Notes: generated from the letters alone by a model not told the origin. Counted from the first letter of the stretch, positions 8,578-17,924 are shown. The stretch: DNA of 33,609 nt from JBDROX01 sp043809645 (GCA_043809645.1 JBDROX010000015.1:1-33609), one strand, 5' to 3'. A program made the numbers and translations.

Positions 8578-9687
8578 CTAAATTCTTTTATTCAAAAAGG
8601 ATAGCACCGTAACAGCTCGTTTGTCCCATGTGTAAGCTTGGACATCCAGAAAAGCTTGATCAACAATTTTACTCGCTACAGATGGATTTTCTTCCAGATG
8701 AAGCAAATTTGATGCCAAGTCTTCGGGGGTATTATTCTTTAGTACCAATGAATTACCACTACCTAGAATATCACCAAATGATGGAATACGAAAGCTCACA
8801 ATAGGCCTCTTTGAGGCCATGTACTCAAACATTTTTAAGGGAGATGTATAATTTCTTGAGACGCTCGACTCACTATTACCCGTAAGAACAAGACAGTCTG
8901 AGGCCTTCAGCCACAAGGGTATTTCTTTTTGATTCTTCTGCCCCACATAGTATCCTTTCCCATCACCCTCAGAAGAAATATTTCCAACGAAAATAACCAA
9001 AAAATTTGCTGGCAAAAGATTGGCAGCCCCCTTCAACACATCCACACCCTTCCATTTTAGATCAGAACCAACATACATGACAATCCATTTATCCTGCGGA
9101 ATACCAAGTAGCTTTCTTGCGACATCTTGTTCTTTTTGGATATTGAAAGCCTCGATATCAACGGCATCTGGAAAAAGAAGTACATTTTCCTTACTAATAT
9201 CAAATATCTCAATAATTTCTTTTTGGTAGTAAGAAGTGACACACACCACACCTCTCAAACGAGATACAGGCTTCTGATATAGATCCAAACGGCCAGGCTT
9301 GATATGGGATTCCCAAAAAACACAAAAGCGCTTTGGTAACATAGCGAGCCAGAGTACTGACTCCCCTCTGCAATAAATACTAACGTTTCCTCTTTTGAAT
9401 AGAAAATAGAGAAATGAAAAACATGCAAAAGAAAATGAGAGTATGCGATAAAAAATCTTTTTTTGAATAAAAGTGAGATCTATTGTTGGAATTCTCTTGA
9501 TCTTAAAAAGATTTTCCTCAATTCCATAAAACTTGAATAAACTTTCATCTATGAAATTTCTTCTCTGTGGAATAACCAGTGTCACATCCGCACCCGCTCG
9601 CACCAAAGACTCACACATTTTAGATATTTGGTATCCATGTGCCTTTTCTGTGGGGACTCTTACATTTGCCACATAATACAACTTCAT
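8578..9687 (-). CDS. Glycosyltransferase, GT4-like
   Basis: GT-B glycosyltransferase of 369 aa. The N-terminus 'YVANVRVPTEKAHGYQI' carries the 'P..KAHG.Q' acceptor-loop motif of GT4 enzymes. A hydrophobic stretch 'ILSFSFACFSFLYFLF' (about 83-98) probably sits on the membrane. The C-terminal domain has 'VMYVGSDLKWKGVDVL' and the donor region 'NYTSPLKMFEYMASKRPIVS', similar in form to the GT at 4743-5873, suggesting related donors. Its start overlaps the stop of the upstream 481-aa protein as ATGA (9687-9684), so translational coupling is likely. Confidence 0.83.
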   Translation of the reverse strand: MKLYYVANVRVPTEKAHGYQISKMCESLVRAGADVTLVIPQRRNFIDESLFKFYGIEENLFKIKRIPTIDLTFIQKKIFYRILSFSFACFSFLYFLFKRGNVSIYCRGESVLWLAMLPKRFCVFWESHIKPGRLDLYQKPVSRLRGVVCVTSYYQKEIIEIFDISKENVLLFPDAVDIEAFNIQKEQDVARKLLGIPQDKWIVMYVGSDLKWKGVDVLKGAANLLPANFLVIFVGNISSEGDGKGYYVGQKNQKEIPLWLKASDCLVLTGNSESSVSRNYTSPLKMFEYMASKRPIVSFRIPSFGDILGSGNSLVLKNNTPEDLASNLLHLEENPSVASKIVDQAFLDVQAYTWDKRAVTVLSFLNKRI

Positions 9688-11129
9688 ACTTTTGTAATTG
9701 GAATAAATACATGTACTTTACTCTTATACAGAGCTCCATACTTTGTAGCTGGAGTTACAGACACTTCAATACTTTTTTTAGTCTTATTTATGTCATGTAC
9801 TTTGCCATATGAAATCCTGTATATTGGTAGCAATGAAGTAATCAAACCTATACTCAGCCAAGATAGTCTATAGAAACATTCCAAAAGATGCCCACCACGT
9901 AGTGCATACCAAGCATGATTCACAGTCTCCCGAATAGAAAAGAGTTGAGTTTTCCCTGGTCTTAATAGCTTAAATGCAAAGTACAGTGTATCAAACTTTT
10001 TTGGTATACCATTTTTCAGAATTCCTGTTGAAACATTTTTCTCACCCCAAAACTTGTGAATATGGATATCATGATGTTTGTTTACCTTATGAAAAACATC
10101 CACTCCTGCATATTCATATTCGTAACTCATAATCTGTTTAGCATTTCTCCAAATTTGTTCGATTTCGGGAATTCTCGTTAGCCACGCAGTATGAGCACTC
10201 CAAAAATGCCTGCACTGATGATCCAGCTGAAAAAACCCATCGTGCGGCTGATATTTTTTTTCATTGCTATTTTTTTTCAGCTGAACTATAGCATTATTGA
10301 TGATTACATTTTTCAGTCGATGACTGGAGTGATAGAGTGCAAAAATATCAAAAGGATGAGACACAACCTCACTCTTCCCGAGCCAATACCATCTCTTTGA
10401 CTCAAAAGTAAGATCCTTATACCCCTTCTTCGTATATAGCCCGACCAAGGCTTCTACACTCCTTTCAATCGAAGCTTGGAATGAATCACTCTGTATGTCA
10501 CAAAGCGCCATACAATACTGAATAAAGGCTGTATGCCTTGACTGGTAATAGGTTGTAGGGCCTGTGTAACTAGAAGGGCAACCTCTCTCCTCTGCATCTG
10601 GGTAATAGATAAATAATCCATCAGCAGTAGTATTTTCAAACGCTTTTTGAATCGAATTTGCAATTGGTTTTTTTATATCATACCCCCGATAGGCGGAATA
10701 TGAAGCAAGGCCAGTATTTCCCCACAAACGTTGGTTTGTAATAACTTTCTGCAAATGTGCTTTTTTTAAATATGTTTGAGCACAAAGATCAATTTCATTG
10801 TGAACCTGGTCCAATTCTTTTTCCGAAAAAACCTCACTATACTTCATCAAAAAACGGGAGATGCAATCAATCGCTGCACCAGAATCAATAACATTATTAC
10901 TCATGTTCATCATATTGATATTGCCAGGATAGAATACCCAGGCATTACCATCCCAAAAGAGGCTATCGAGCACATCAAAAACAGCTTTTTTTGCATCATC
11001 AATTCTTCCTACGTATTCATAGAGATCAATAATATATGCATATTTTCCAGTATGTACTAGCCTATGCTTCGTGCAATATTTTTTCTCCAAAAAAACTATT
11101 TGTTGTTCAATAAATTCTCTAAACTCCAT
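9684..11129 (-). CDS. Uncharacterised 481-aa protein, possible alpha/alpha-toroid glycan-active enzyme
   Basis: I do not recognise a named family. The protein is mostly helical, with spaced aromatic and His/Trp-rich motifs: 'WDGNAWVFYPGNINMMNMSNNVIDSG' in two parts, 'NQRLWGNTGLASYSAYRG', 'GLFIYYPDAEERG', 'TTYYQSRHTAFIQYC', 'DGFFQLDHQCRHFWSAHTAW'. This layout recalls alpha/alpha-toroid carbohydrate enzymes (heparinase II/III-like, C5-epimerases, GH88/105-like), but that is a guess. There is no signal peptide. One hydrophobic segment near residues 425-440 ('WLSIGLITSLLPIY') may anchor it to the membrane. It overlaps the upstream GT by 11 nt and the downstream GT by an ATGA, so it is tightly built into the operon and likely acts on the same glycan. 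Confidence 0.6.
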   Translation of the reverse strand: MEFREFIEQQIVFLEKKYCTKHRLVHTGKYAYIIDLYEYVGRIDDAKKAVFDVLDSLFWDGNAWVFYPGNINMMNMSNNVIDSGAAIDCISRFLMKYSEVFSEKELDQVHNEIDLCAQTYLKKAHLQKVITNQRLWGNTGLASYSAYRGYDIKKPIANSIQKAFENTTADGLFIYYPDAEERGCPSSYTGPTTYYQSRHTAFIQYCMALCDIQSDSFQASIERSVEALVGLYTKKGYKDLTFESKRWYWLGKSEVVSHPFDIFALYHSSHRLKNVIINNAIVQLKKNSNEKKYQPHDGFFQLDHQCRHFWSAHTAWLTRIPEIEQIWRNAKQIMSYEYEYAGVDVFHKVNKHHDIHIHKFWGEKNVSTGILKNGIPKKFDTLYFAFKLLRPGKTQLFSIRETVNHAWYALRGGHLLECFYRLSWLSIGLITSLLPIYRISYGKVHDINKTKKSIEVSVTPATKYGALYKSKVHVFIPITKV

Positions 11130-12141
11130 ACCGTTCTATTATCCCTTTTATCAAACTTGGCAAACTATGCTCCGACACAATAATATCTCTCGACCTTACT
11201 ACTTCAGCACCTCCCAACACAGCAATCACACGATCGGAGAGTACGCCGTCCTGCTTCGAAAAGTATACACTTGGCACAGCCTCTTTGTATGCCTCGTTTA
11301 TGGTCAAAACGAGTCTGTTGCAAGACATTCCCTCCAGAACATCTTTGTCCATGCTGCCAGTTGTACTGAAATTCAAAATAATATCTGCACTATTATACAC
11401 CTTTGGGAGATCCGTATTCGGCATGGCACCTTTCCACACAACTCGGTGTCCCAAACTGAGATCACTTACCAACACTTTCATTGCTTTTTCATACTCAATC
11501 TCCTCTTCTGTTACCGGTACACCCACAATCCACAATACGGCATCAACATCTTTTTTGATCAACTTAAACAGTAGCTTTATACTTATCTCCTGATTCTTGC
11601 ATGGAGCCACTCGCCCGACTTGGAGAAGTATCTTCTTATCACTGTTAGCTTTTTTAGTTTTGGCCGGCCGAAACAGGTCAGTATCAATACCATGACCAGT
11701 GATTTTAAGCTTTTTACTTTTCAGACGGAAACTTTTTCTGGATGCAGAAAAAATAGTATGTACCATTTTTTCTGCAATTCTGAGTTTTAGATCCACAGAC
11801 TTGTGTGTATACCAAAGTGCCACCTTTTTTCCGAGTAGCTTCCAAAATAATCCACCGAGCACAAGGTACTCGGGATTCATATGTACGAAAACACTGTCAT
11901 ACTCTTTTCTGTATTTCCAGATATACGTATAGAAACTTTTTGTGTAAGCAAATTTTGTAGCATCACTGTCTTTTCCAAGTGACAATACGGTCACATTTTC
12001 CGGCAAATCGTACTCTCCTTTTTCAAGACAAACGACAATAACAGACTCGCAATGCTTCGCAAATTCAATAATCCACCTGTGAAAAAATCCAAGGATTGCG
12101 TCGTTCTGGTTTACTTTTTGTGTGAGAATGAGGAGTTTCAT
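11119..12141 (-). CDS. Glycosyltransferase, GT4
   Basis: GT-B glycosyltransferase of 340 aa, slightly short for GT4. It starts 'MKLLILTQKVNQNDAILGFF' with the acceptor-side motif. The second domain has 'LLQVGRVAPCKNQEISIKLL' (GR..P.KNQ), 'VVWKGAMPNTDLPKVYNSADI' and a donor site 'SMDKDVLEGMSCNRLVLT' with E replaced by D in the first position of the usual E-x7-E pattern. It likely transfers one sugar on the lipid carrier. It begins 9 nt after the dehydrogenase stop, and its 3' end overlaps the next gene by 11 nt. Confidence 0.82.
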   Translation of the reverse strand: MKLLILTQKVNQNDAILGFFHRWIIEFAKHCESVIVVCLEKGEYDLPENVTVLSLGKDSDATKFAYTKSFYTYIWKYRKEYDSVFVHMNPEYLVLGGLFWKLLGKKVALWYTHKSVDLKLRIAEKMVHTIFSASRKSFRLKSKKLKITGHGIDTDLFRPAKTKKANSDKKILLQVGRVAPCKNQEISIKLLFKLIKKDVDAVLWIVGVPVTEEEIEYEKAMKVLVSDLSLGHRVVWKGAMPNTDLPKVYNSADIILNFSTTGSMDKDVLEGMSCNRLVLTINEAYKEAVPSVYFSKQDGVLSDRVIAVLGGAEVVRSRDIIVSEHSLPSLIKGIIERYGV

Positions 12142-12150
12142 AGTCTGATA

Positions 12151-13344
12151 TTATATGTGAATCATCTTCTTAAAATGCCCCAAAGCAACTGACTTCTTTA
12201 CAAACCTCGGTGTTATTTTTTTTATATGTTTCAATACTCTCTGAGAAAAAGACTTCTTATTTTCTCTGCTATCCAAATTGTTGATTTTCCCCTCTACCAT
12301 GTCTCGTGCACATGCACCAACAGAAACATTCATATCTTTTGCTCGTGCTATCACACTTCTTACTTTCCTTGCATATTCTACATCAATAAATTCCTTGATC
12401 TTTTCATCACTGACGAACTGTCTCATCACACTTCCAAGAACTCCACCAGAATTTGCAACAAAATCAGGAAGACAAAGAATCCCCCTTTTATTTAGCACGC
12501 CTTCGATTTCTTTGTTCATTGGAATATTTGCACCAGAACAAATTATTTTGGCTTGAATAGATTCAATATTCGAATCATTGATAGAGAAATGTTGTGCACA
12601 TGGAACTAGGACATCAACAGGTAATGCAAATATTTCTTTTTTATTGTAAAAAAGGTCCCCACTCTGTGTCATGTATTCTGCAAGCTCACCTTTCCCTTTT
12701 TCTCTGAGCCCAACGAGTTTCATAACATCCAATCCATCTGGGTTATAAAGCATTCCGCTTGTATTAGAGATAGCAACCACACAGACACCCATCTTATCCA
12801 ATTCTGTAGCCAGCGACGCCCCGACACTCCCAAAACCCTGTATTGCAACTTTCATTCCTTTGAGTGGAAGTTTGATTGATTGGCATACCTCATTTATTGT
12901 TACAGCAACTGACCACGCTGTATAGAGATGTGAAATATCTTTCCATTTCCGAAAATTTCTGAGGGGCATTCCCGCACCCTTTGCAATCTCCTTTATATCC
13001 TGAACAGTAGCACCCATGTCGACACCAAGCAGATAGGTGTGAGTTTTGAGATACGGGGCAATATTTCTTCCAAAGGACCAGAGCATTTCATTTCGCTTTT
13101 CATTGGTAGTGTCTGACGGAATTGACAAGCCAGCCTTTGCACCGCCGATCTCCATACCGAGAAAAGCATATTTATTTGTCATAGTCTCTGCGCACCCACG
13201 CAGCTCCTCTATACGCACTTCTGGCATTATCCTCACACCACCCCATGATACATTATTTACAAGTCTATCAATGACAAGAAACCCTTGCATTCCAGTAACA
13301 GGATCGGAAACGCAACACTCAATTTCAGGAGGTACTGTTTTCAT
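12151..13344 (-). CDS. Glu/Leu/Phe/Val dehydrogenase family enzyme
   Basis: Amino-acid dehydrogenase, about 397 aa, that interconverts a 2-oxo acid plus ammonia and an L-amino acid with NAD(P)H. The dimerisation/catalytic domain has 'SWGGVRIMPEV', 'MTNKYAFLGMEIGGAKAGL' with both conserved lysines, and 'LLGVDMGATVQDI' with the catalytic Asp. The nucleotide-binding domain has 'VAIQGFGSVGASLA', and 'CSGANIP' and 'LPDFVANSGGVLGS' complete the family signature. I place the start at ATG 13344-13342, 1 nt after the upstream stop; an ATG-like frame extension to 13407 would overlap the upstream gene by 62 nt and adds nothing family-like. A basic tail of about 45 residues ('RVLKHIKKITPRFVKKSV') is unusual. 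Its location inside a glycan operon is odd. Substrate cannot be decided from sequence. Confidence 0.85.
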   Translation of the reverse strand: MKTVPPEIECCVSDPVTGMQGFLVIDRLVNNVSWGGVRIMPEVRIEELRGCAETMTNKYAFLGMEIGGAKAGLSIPSDTTNEKRNEMLWSFGRNIAPYLKTHTYLLGVDMGATVQDIKEIAKGAGMPLRNFRKWKDISHLYTAWSVAVTINEVCQSIKLPLKGMKVAIQGFGSVGASLATELDKMGVCVVAISNTSGMLYNPDGLDVMKLVGLREKGKGELAEYMTQSGDLFYNKKEIFALPVDVLVPCAQHFSINDSNIESIQAKIICSGANIPMNKEIEGVLNKRGILCLPDFVANSGGVLGSVMRQFVSDEKIKEFIDVEYARKVRSVIARAKDMNVSVGACARDMVEGKINNLDSRENKKSFSQRVLKHIKKITPRFVKKSVALGHFKKMIHI

Positions 13345-13345
13345 A

Positions 13346-15667
13346 CTACACTTCCACTTCCGAAATAAACTTCCTATATTTTCCACGACCTTCCCGTGGA
13401 ATATCATTCACTTCAGTCACATGTATATCTACCCGCTCTCCAAAACAACCGGATCGGATCTCCCTCTCCATTTCTTCAGCAGTGTCGTCAGAAAAAGAAT
13501 CTTCCGGCACAACAAGCACTTCAAAAGTATTTCTATTTTTTTGGATAATTCGAAATTTCTTCACCCCCTGAATTTCATCTAGATTACAAATTGACCGAGG
13601 AGACACTCTTCTCCCACTCGGAAGCACCACCCAATCGTCTTTTCTTCCTACAATATTTTTTATCAATGGGGACTTCCTTCCACACGAACATAAACCACAC
13701 CGTTTTATAACCAAATCACCAAGTTTGTATCGAATAAAAGGCATGTCTTCATGATACAGGCTCGTGACCACAATCTTCCCTTCCTCACCATCGGGGACAG
13801 GCTCACCGTCCTCCAAGACCTCTACGACTGCCGACTCTGTAATGAGATGATACCCCTCTTTTTTTGGACATTCAAAAGCAAGACGCCTAAACTCAGTACT
13901 TCCATATGTATCATACACGGGAACTCCAAATACTCTCTCAATGTACTCTCTGTCCTCTTTTTCTAGCACCTCCCCAAGTGTAAACAGTAATCTAATGTTC
14001 TTCAAAGGAATATGTTTGCTCTCGATCTCCTTTGCAATCAGAAGTAGAACAGAAGGATACGTATAGATGGCAACTCTTTTAATCTTTTGTAGTTCTTCAA
14101 TAATATCCTCAGTAGGCTGATTTATTGTTATAAGCTTATTTTTTAATAAACCAATTTTTCTAAACCAATATGTATCCATTGGCTGAAAAGGGATACTGAG
14201 TTCTACCAACGTATCTCGTACACTCAGACCACACTCAAAAAAAGCAAAATAGACAAGTGCCTGTGCGTAGTCTGCATTCCTCTCTGAATAACAGAAAGAA
14301 AATGGTTCTGCCGTAGACCCCGTTGTTCTCTCCACAATACAGTCTTCTGGATCACTCATGTCAGATACAACGTCCTCTGGCCGTGCCTCACGGATATCTT
14401 TTTTTTCAACAGTTGGAAGCTTTTGTAAATCCTGAACAGTTTTGATGTCCTCTGGCCGGAGACCCAACTCATCAAATTTCTTCCGATAAAAAGGGACATG
14501 TATATATACATGACGCAAGATCTTTTGAAGCTTTTTTTCTTGCCTCTTTTTACGCACGTCTGGACTTGCGTTCTGATCAAGCCAGAGACGAACCAAGAAA
14601 AATACAAAACGAAACCCTCTAATAAACAAGGGTTCACTTCCTTTTTTTCGTTCCTTAGCCACTGACTGTTTCTTCGCTTCAGGGCATATAGCTTCCAAAA
14701 AGGCTTCCGTGTCACCCACAGAGACAATAGTCACTGACGCAGAAGACTGAACCTCATGACCTGCTACACCCACATCAGACATGATGACAGGGCACCCTGC
14801 TGACAGCGCCTCGATAACAACCATTCCGTACCCTTCTGCGAGACTTGGAAATAAAAGGCAATCTGCTGTTTTGAGATAACTATACGGATCATCTGTCCAC
14901 CCCTCGAACAGAATAAATTCCTGTAGGCCTAGGCGCTTTACTTGTGCTTGTAAAGCACCTTTTTCTGACCCCCTCCCAACAATGAGGAGAAGATAATTCT
15001 TCTCATAGCCAAGAACCTCCGAAAAAACATCGATAAGCCAAGAGATATTTTTTTCTTTTTCCAATCTCCCAAGTACAAGGAATATTTTTTCAAATCCAGA
15101 ATATTTGGAATGAAGATTAATCTTTGGTTCATGTGCTTGAATAACATGAGTGTCTACTTTTATAGGCCGAATGGAAATCTTCTCTTTTTTAATTTCCATT
15201 GTCCGTATACTTTCTGCTATACGCTGACTCACAACCCTAATTTTTTCTGCCTTTTTAATAACCATTTTTCCCAAGAGGTATCGTAACCTATTCCACAGAC
15301 TCCCCCTCCTGTAATACTCTGATCCAAAAAAATCTCCATGCACTTGGACTTCAACTGGAATATTTCTTTTTTTTCTGAGTAGTAGCCCAATAAAACCAAT
15401 AAAAAAAGGATCTTGGACAGTAATTAAATCAATGTGATTGCTCTGTACAATCTTTCTCCCTGATTTCAGTATAGAAAAAAATTGTTTCATCTTATTTCCT
15501 CCAAACCCCAGCACATGAACCCTTTCATGGGGTGTATTTTGAAAATCTTCACTGTGTGGAACCAAAATATGAAGTGTATCCTCTTTGTATTCTTTGATAA
15601 TACGATTCAAAACAGAAGACCCTTTCTGAGCCACCCCTCGATCTAGACTTATCATGAGAATATTCAT
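13346..15667 (-). CDS. Fusion: GT4 glycosyltransferase + CapK/PaaK-like adenylate-forming enzyme
   Basis: A 773-aa protein with two enzymes in one frame. Residues 1 to about 330 are a GT4 glycosyltransferase: 'VQVHGDFFGSEYYRRG', 'KAEKIRVVSQRIAESI', 'FLVLGRLEKEKNISWLIDVF', and donor motif 'EGYGMVVIEALSAGCPVIMSD' (278-298). Residues about 330-375 are a charged linker with a hydrophobic patch ('GFRFVFFLVRLWL'). Residues about 376-773 are an ANL-superfamily adenylate-forming domain of the CapK/phenylacetate-CoA-ligase type: P-loop 'ERTTGSTAEPF' (446-456), 'YDTYGSTE' (585-592), 'RYKLGDL' (646-652), Cys657/660/662 in 'CGLCSCGRKSP', 'GRKDDW' (674-679) and a C-terminal 'GRGKYRKF' with Lys763. CapK-like proteins occur in capsule clusters with unknown substrates. 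The start overlaps the upstream GT stop as ATGA. Confidence 0.87.
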   Translation of the reverse strand: MNILMISLDRGVAQKGSSVLNRIIKEYKEDTLHILVPHSEDFQNTPHERVHVLGFGGNKMKQFFSILKSGRKIVQSNHIDLITVQDPFFIGFIGLLLRKKRNIPVEVQVHGDFFGSEYYRRGSLWNRLRYLLGKMVIKKAEKIRVVSQRIAESIRTMEIKKEKISIRPIKVDTHVIQAHEPKINLHSKYSGFEKIFLVLGRLEKEKNISWLIDVFSEVLGYEKNYLLLIVGRGSEKGALQAQVKRLGLQEFILFEGWTDDPYSYLKTADCLLFPSLAEGYGMVVIEALSAGCPVIMSDVGVAGHEVQSSASVTIVSVGDTEAFLEAICPEAKKQSVAKERKKGSEPLFIRGFRFVFFLVRLWLDQNASPDVRKKRQEKKLQKILRHVYIHVPFYRKKFDELGLRPEDIKTVQDLQKLPTVEKKDIREARPEDVVSDMSDPEDCIVERTTGSTAEPFSFCYSERNADYAQALVYFAFFECGLSVRDTLVELSIPFQPMDTYWFRKIGLLKNKLITINQPTEDIIEELQKIKRVAIYTYPSVLLLIAKEIESKHIPLKNIRLLFTLGEVLEKEDREYIERVFGVPVYDTYGSTEFRRLAFECPKKEGYHLITESAVVEVLEDGEPVPDGEEGKIVVTSLYHEDMPFIRYKLGDLVIKRCGLCSCGRKSPLIKNIVGRKDDWVVLPSGRRVSPRSICNLDEIQGVKKFRIIQKNRNTFEVLVVPEDSFSDDTAEEMEREIRSGCFGERVDIHVTEVNDIPREGRGKYRKFISEVEV

Positions 15668-16782
15668 ACCGACTCCTCAATATACGACAATGTCTGCTCT
15701 GCAGTAGCAGAAAATGTCTGGGAATAAGAAATATATGCCATTGCTTTTCTATACTCTTCATATTCACTCACATCCATGATTTCCTCCAATACTCTCTTCA
15801 TATCACTCACATCTTTTGGATCAAATGATTTGGCGTGCTCCAGCACCCATGCATAGCCAATTTCTTTTGAGGTAAGAAATGGGGTGCCGACTGCCAAACA
15901 ATCGAGCATTGTGTTTGGGCTAATATCTGTAAGACTCGGAAAAACAGCAACATAACACTCAGAAAAAATCTGAAGAAGTTTCTCTCTACTTACCGCATTC
16001 TCAAAAACAACATGCGGGATATCATTATCTTTGACATACCGAAAAAGCGATTCCTTTTCTTCCCCATCTCCGATAATTCGCAATCTAAGCCCTTCTGACT
16101 GAGCGTCAGCAAATGCTTGGATAAGACGAAGTACATTATTCTTCCTATTGAGCCTCCCGGCAAAAATGATGTCGTCATTTTTCCTTTGGTGAGTAAGCCC
16201 TTTTTCTACACAAGGGAGAGGGTTAGGAACAATTTCCACTTTTCTCTCAGAAAATCCATAGTACTCTGAAAAAATATCCGCCTGAAACGCTGTGGTAAAA
16301 AATAATTTCTTGGCTCTGCCAAATACCCATTGGATGAGCGGAAAACGAATCTTTTCCTTCTTGTATAATTCCTTTTCATAATATTCTCTCAGTGACACAG
16401 CTTCATGATTCATACGCAGATAGCGCTCCCAAATGAAATCCCCACCAACTCGGATAAAGAGAAGTTTATCAGAGAAATAAGAAACGAGAGCTGCAGGCAC
16501 ACCCGCGCTCATGTGATCAAAACAATAGATGACATCTGCCTTCCTTGATAATTTCAATAGCGCAAAAAAATACCGTGTATAATTTGAAAGTGTCCCAGAC
16601 CTTTTTATTCTCTTCACAGGAAAAGGGAGATCTCCATCTGATTCTACTTTGAGAGAATCCGAATATGTCAGGACAGTGACGTCTGTGCCGAGTCGAACAA
16701 ACTCTTTTGCAAGAGCAGGAACATATGTGGCAGGCCCGCCAATCTCTGGGGTAAAGATTCCTGTTGCAAGAATAATCTTCAT
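15664..16782 (-). CDS. Glycosyltransferase, GT4
   Basis: GT-B retaining glycosyltransferase of 372 aa. The acceptor loop 'GIFTPEIGGPATYVPALA' is at the N-terminus. The second domain has 'IIFAGRLNRKNNVLRLIQAF' and 'VAVFPSLTDISPNTMLDCLAVGTPFLTS', in which the usual first Glu of the E-x7-E donor motif is replaced within 'DISPNTMLDCLA'. It overlaps both neighbours by ATGA junctions (16782-16779 and 15667-15664), so it should be translated together with the GT before it and the GT-CapK fusion after it. Sugar donor unknown. Confidence 0.85.
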   Translation of the reverse strand: MKIILATGIFTPEIGGPATYVPALAKEFVRLGTDVTVLTYSDSLKVESDGDLPFPVKRIKRSGTLSNYTRYFFALLKLSRKADVIYCFDHMSAGVPAALVSYFSDKLLFIRVGGDFIWERYLRMNHEAVSLREYYEKELYKKEKIRFPLIQWVFGRAKKLFFTTAFQADIFSEYYGFSERKVEIVPNPLPCVEKGLTHQRKNDDIIFAGRLNRKNNVLRLIQAFADAQSEGLRLRIIGDGEEKESLFRYVKDNDIPHVVFENAVSREKLLQIFSECYVAVFPSLTDISPNTMLDCLAVGTPFLTSKEIGYAWVLEHAKSFDPKDVSDMKRVLEEIMDVSEYEEYRKAMAYISYSQTFSATAEQTLSYIEESV

Positions 16783-17924
16783 AACACTATCATCATATTT
16801 CTCATATCAACAGCAATAGTATCCCAGTTGAACTTCTCCTGAACGAGTGACTGTGTCCTCTTCAGGATTACATCCAGATCTTCTTCGGATAAACCCAAAA
16901 CCTTTTCTACTGCTCGAGTGATACTTTCAACATCCTCCGGATTACAAACAAATCCCGTTTTTTCATCTTCGAGAAAATCAGGAATACCACCAACCATGGT
17001 TCCTATAACAGGAAGCCCAGCAGCCATAGCCTCGAGAAAGACATTTCCAAGACCTTCTGATAAACTTGGCCTGCAGAAGATGTTACTCGCCCATAAGTAT
17101 TTTGGAAGATCCTGATGCTCTATGCGTCCGCTAAAATGAACTCGATCCTCGAGACCCAGCTCTTTTGAGAATGCTCTCAAATCAGACTCAAGCTCTCCTG
17201 TACCAATCACGAGAAGGTGAACAGTATCTCCCAGACGTTTCATGGCCTCAATCAAATCCCCCACCCCGTTCTTCTTCACAAGCCGAGAAACAGTAACAAG
17301 GATCTTTCCATTTTCGGGAATACTACATTTATTCCGTATCTCTTCTCTAGCTTCAATTTGGAATTTTGAATTTTGAATTTTGAATTTCCCTATGTCTACA
17401 CCATTTGGAATCACTTTGGAAATTTCTCCCTGAAATCCCATGTTCTTTCCCCAGTTCAAAAGATACGTACTAATTGCCTGAAGTCCATCTGCAGAGGAAA
17501 AAATACCTTCAAATTTTTTTCTTACAAAACGAACTTTCTTTTGAATATAATCAAATGGATCCCCTTCTTGGAGTGTAAGCAGGAATGGAATACCAGTCTT
17601 CTTTTTGAATAGTCTCGCTGCAAATCCACTATAGCTTGCCATGATTGACCAGCAGAGATCAAAGTGGATTTCACTATTGAGTGCAATCCCCTTTCTGTGA
17701 CCAAACATTGCGAGAAATAGCTTATCAATCATCGGTACACCAATACCAACTCTATGGACTGTAATATTTCCAATGTTTTCTTTTTTCAAAAGCTTTCTAT
17801 CCATCTTCGCAGTCACCATATGGAACTCAATATCACCGATTCTATCGGTGATTTCTTTGACCGCCACTTCTGCCCCACCAAGAAATGGATCGTATGCAGT
17901 TGAAAAAATAATGATATGTTTCAT
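16779..17924 (-). CDS. Glycosyltransferase, GT4, with translated heptanucleotide repeat
   Basis: GT-B glycosyltransferase of 381 aa. The ATG at 17924-17922 ('MKHIIIFSTAYDPFLGGAEV') is preferred; the frame extends four codons further to a TTG. 'GGAEVAVKEI' is the acceptor loop, 'VIPNGVDIGKF' ends the first domain, and the second domain has 'ILVTVSRLVKKNGV' and donor motif 'EGLGNVFLEAMAAGLPVIGT'. Between the two domains, at about residues 180-189, the peptide 'KFKIQNSKFQIEA' is encoded by a GAATTTT heptamer tract that looks inserted into the interdomain linker. It ends with an ATGA overlap into the next GT. The 61-nt gap before it also contains repeat-like sequence. Confidence 0.87.
   Translation of the reverse strand: MKHIIIFSTAYDPFLGGAEVAVKEITDRIGDIEFHMVTAKMDRKLLKKENIGNITVHRVGIGVPMIDKLFLAMFGHRKGIALNSEIHFDLCWSIMASYSGFAARLFKKKTGIPFLLTLQEGDPFDYIQKKVRFVRKKFEGIFSSADGLQAISTYLLNWGKNMGFQGEISKVIPNGVDIGKFKIQNSKFQIEAREEIRNKCSIPENGKILVTVSRLVKKNGVGDLIEAMKRLGDTVHLLVIGTGELESDLRAFSKELGLEDRVHFSGRIEHQDLPKYLWASNIFCRPSLSEGLGNVFLEAMAAGLPVIGTMVGGIPDFLEDEKTGFVCNPEDVESITRAVEKVLGLSEEDLDVILKRTQSLVQEKFNWDTIAVDMRNMMIVL
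17361..17387. repeat. Heptanucleotide tandem repeat (GAATTTT), ~3.9 copies
   Basis: Three perfect copies of GAATTTT on the + strand plus a 6-base partial copy. They lie inside the GT4 gene and are translated on the minus strand as the low-complexity linker around 'FKIQNSKF'. Because 7 is not a multiple of 3, gain or loss of one unit would shift the reading frame. Confidence 0.85.
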
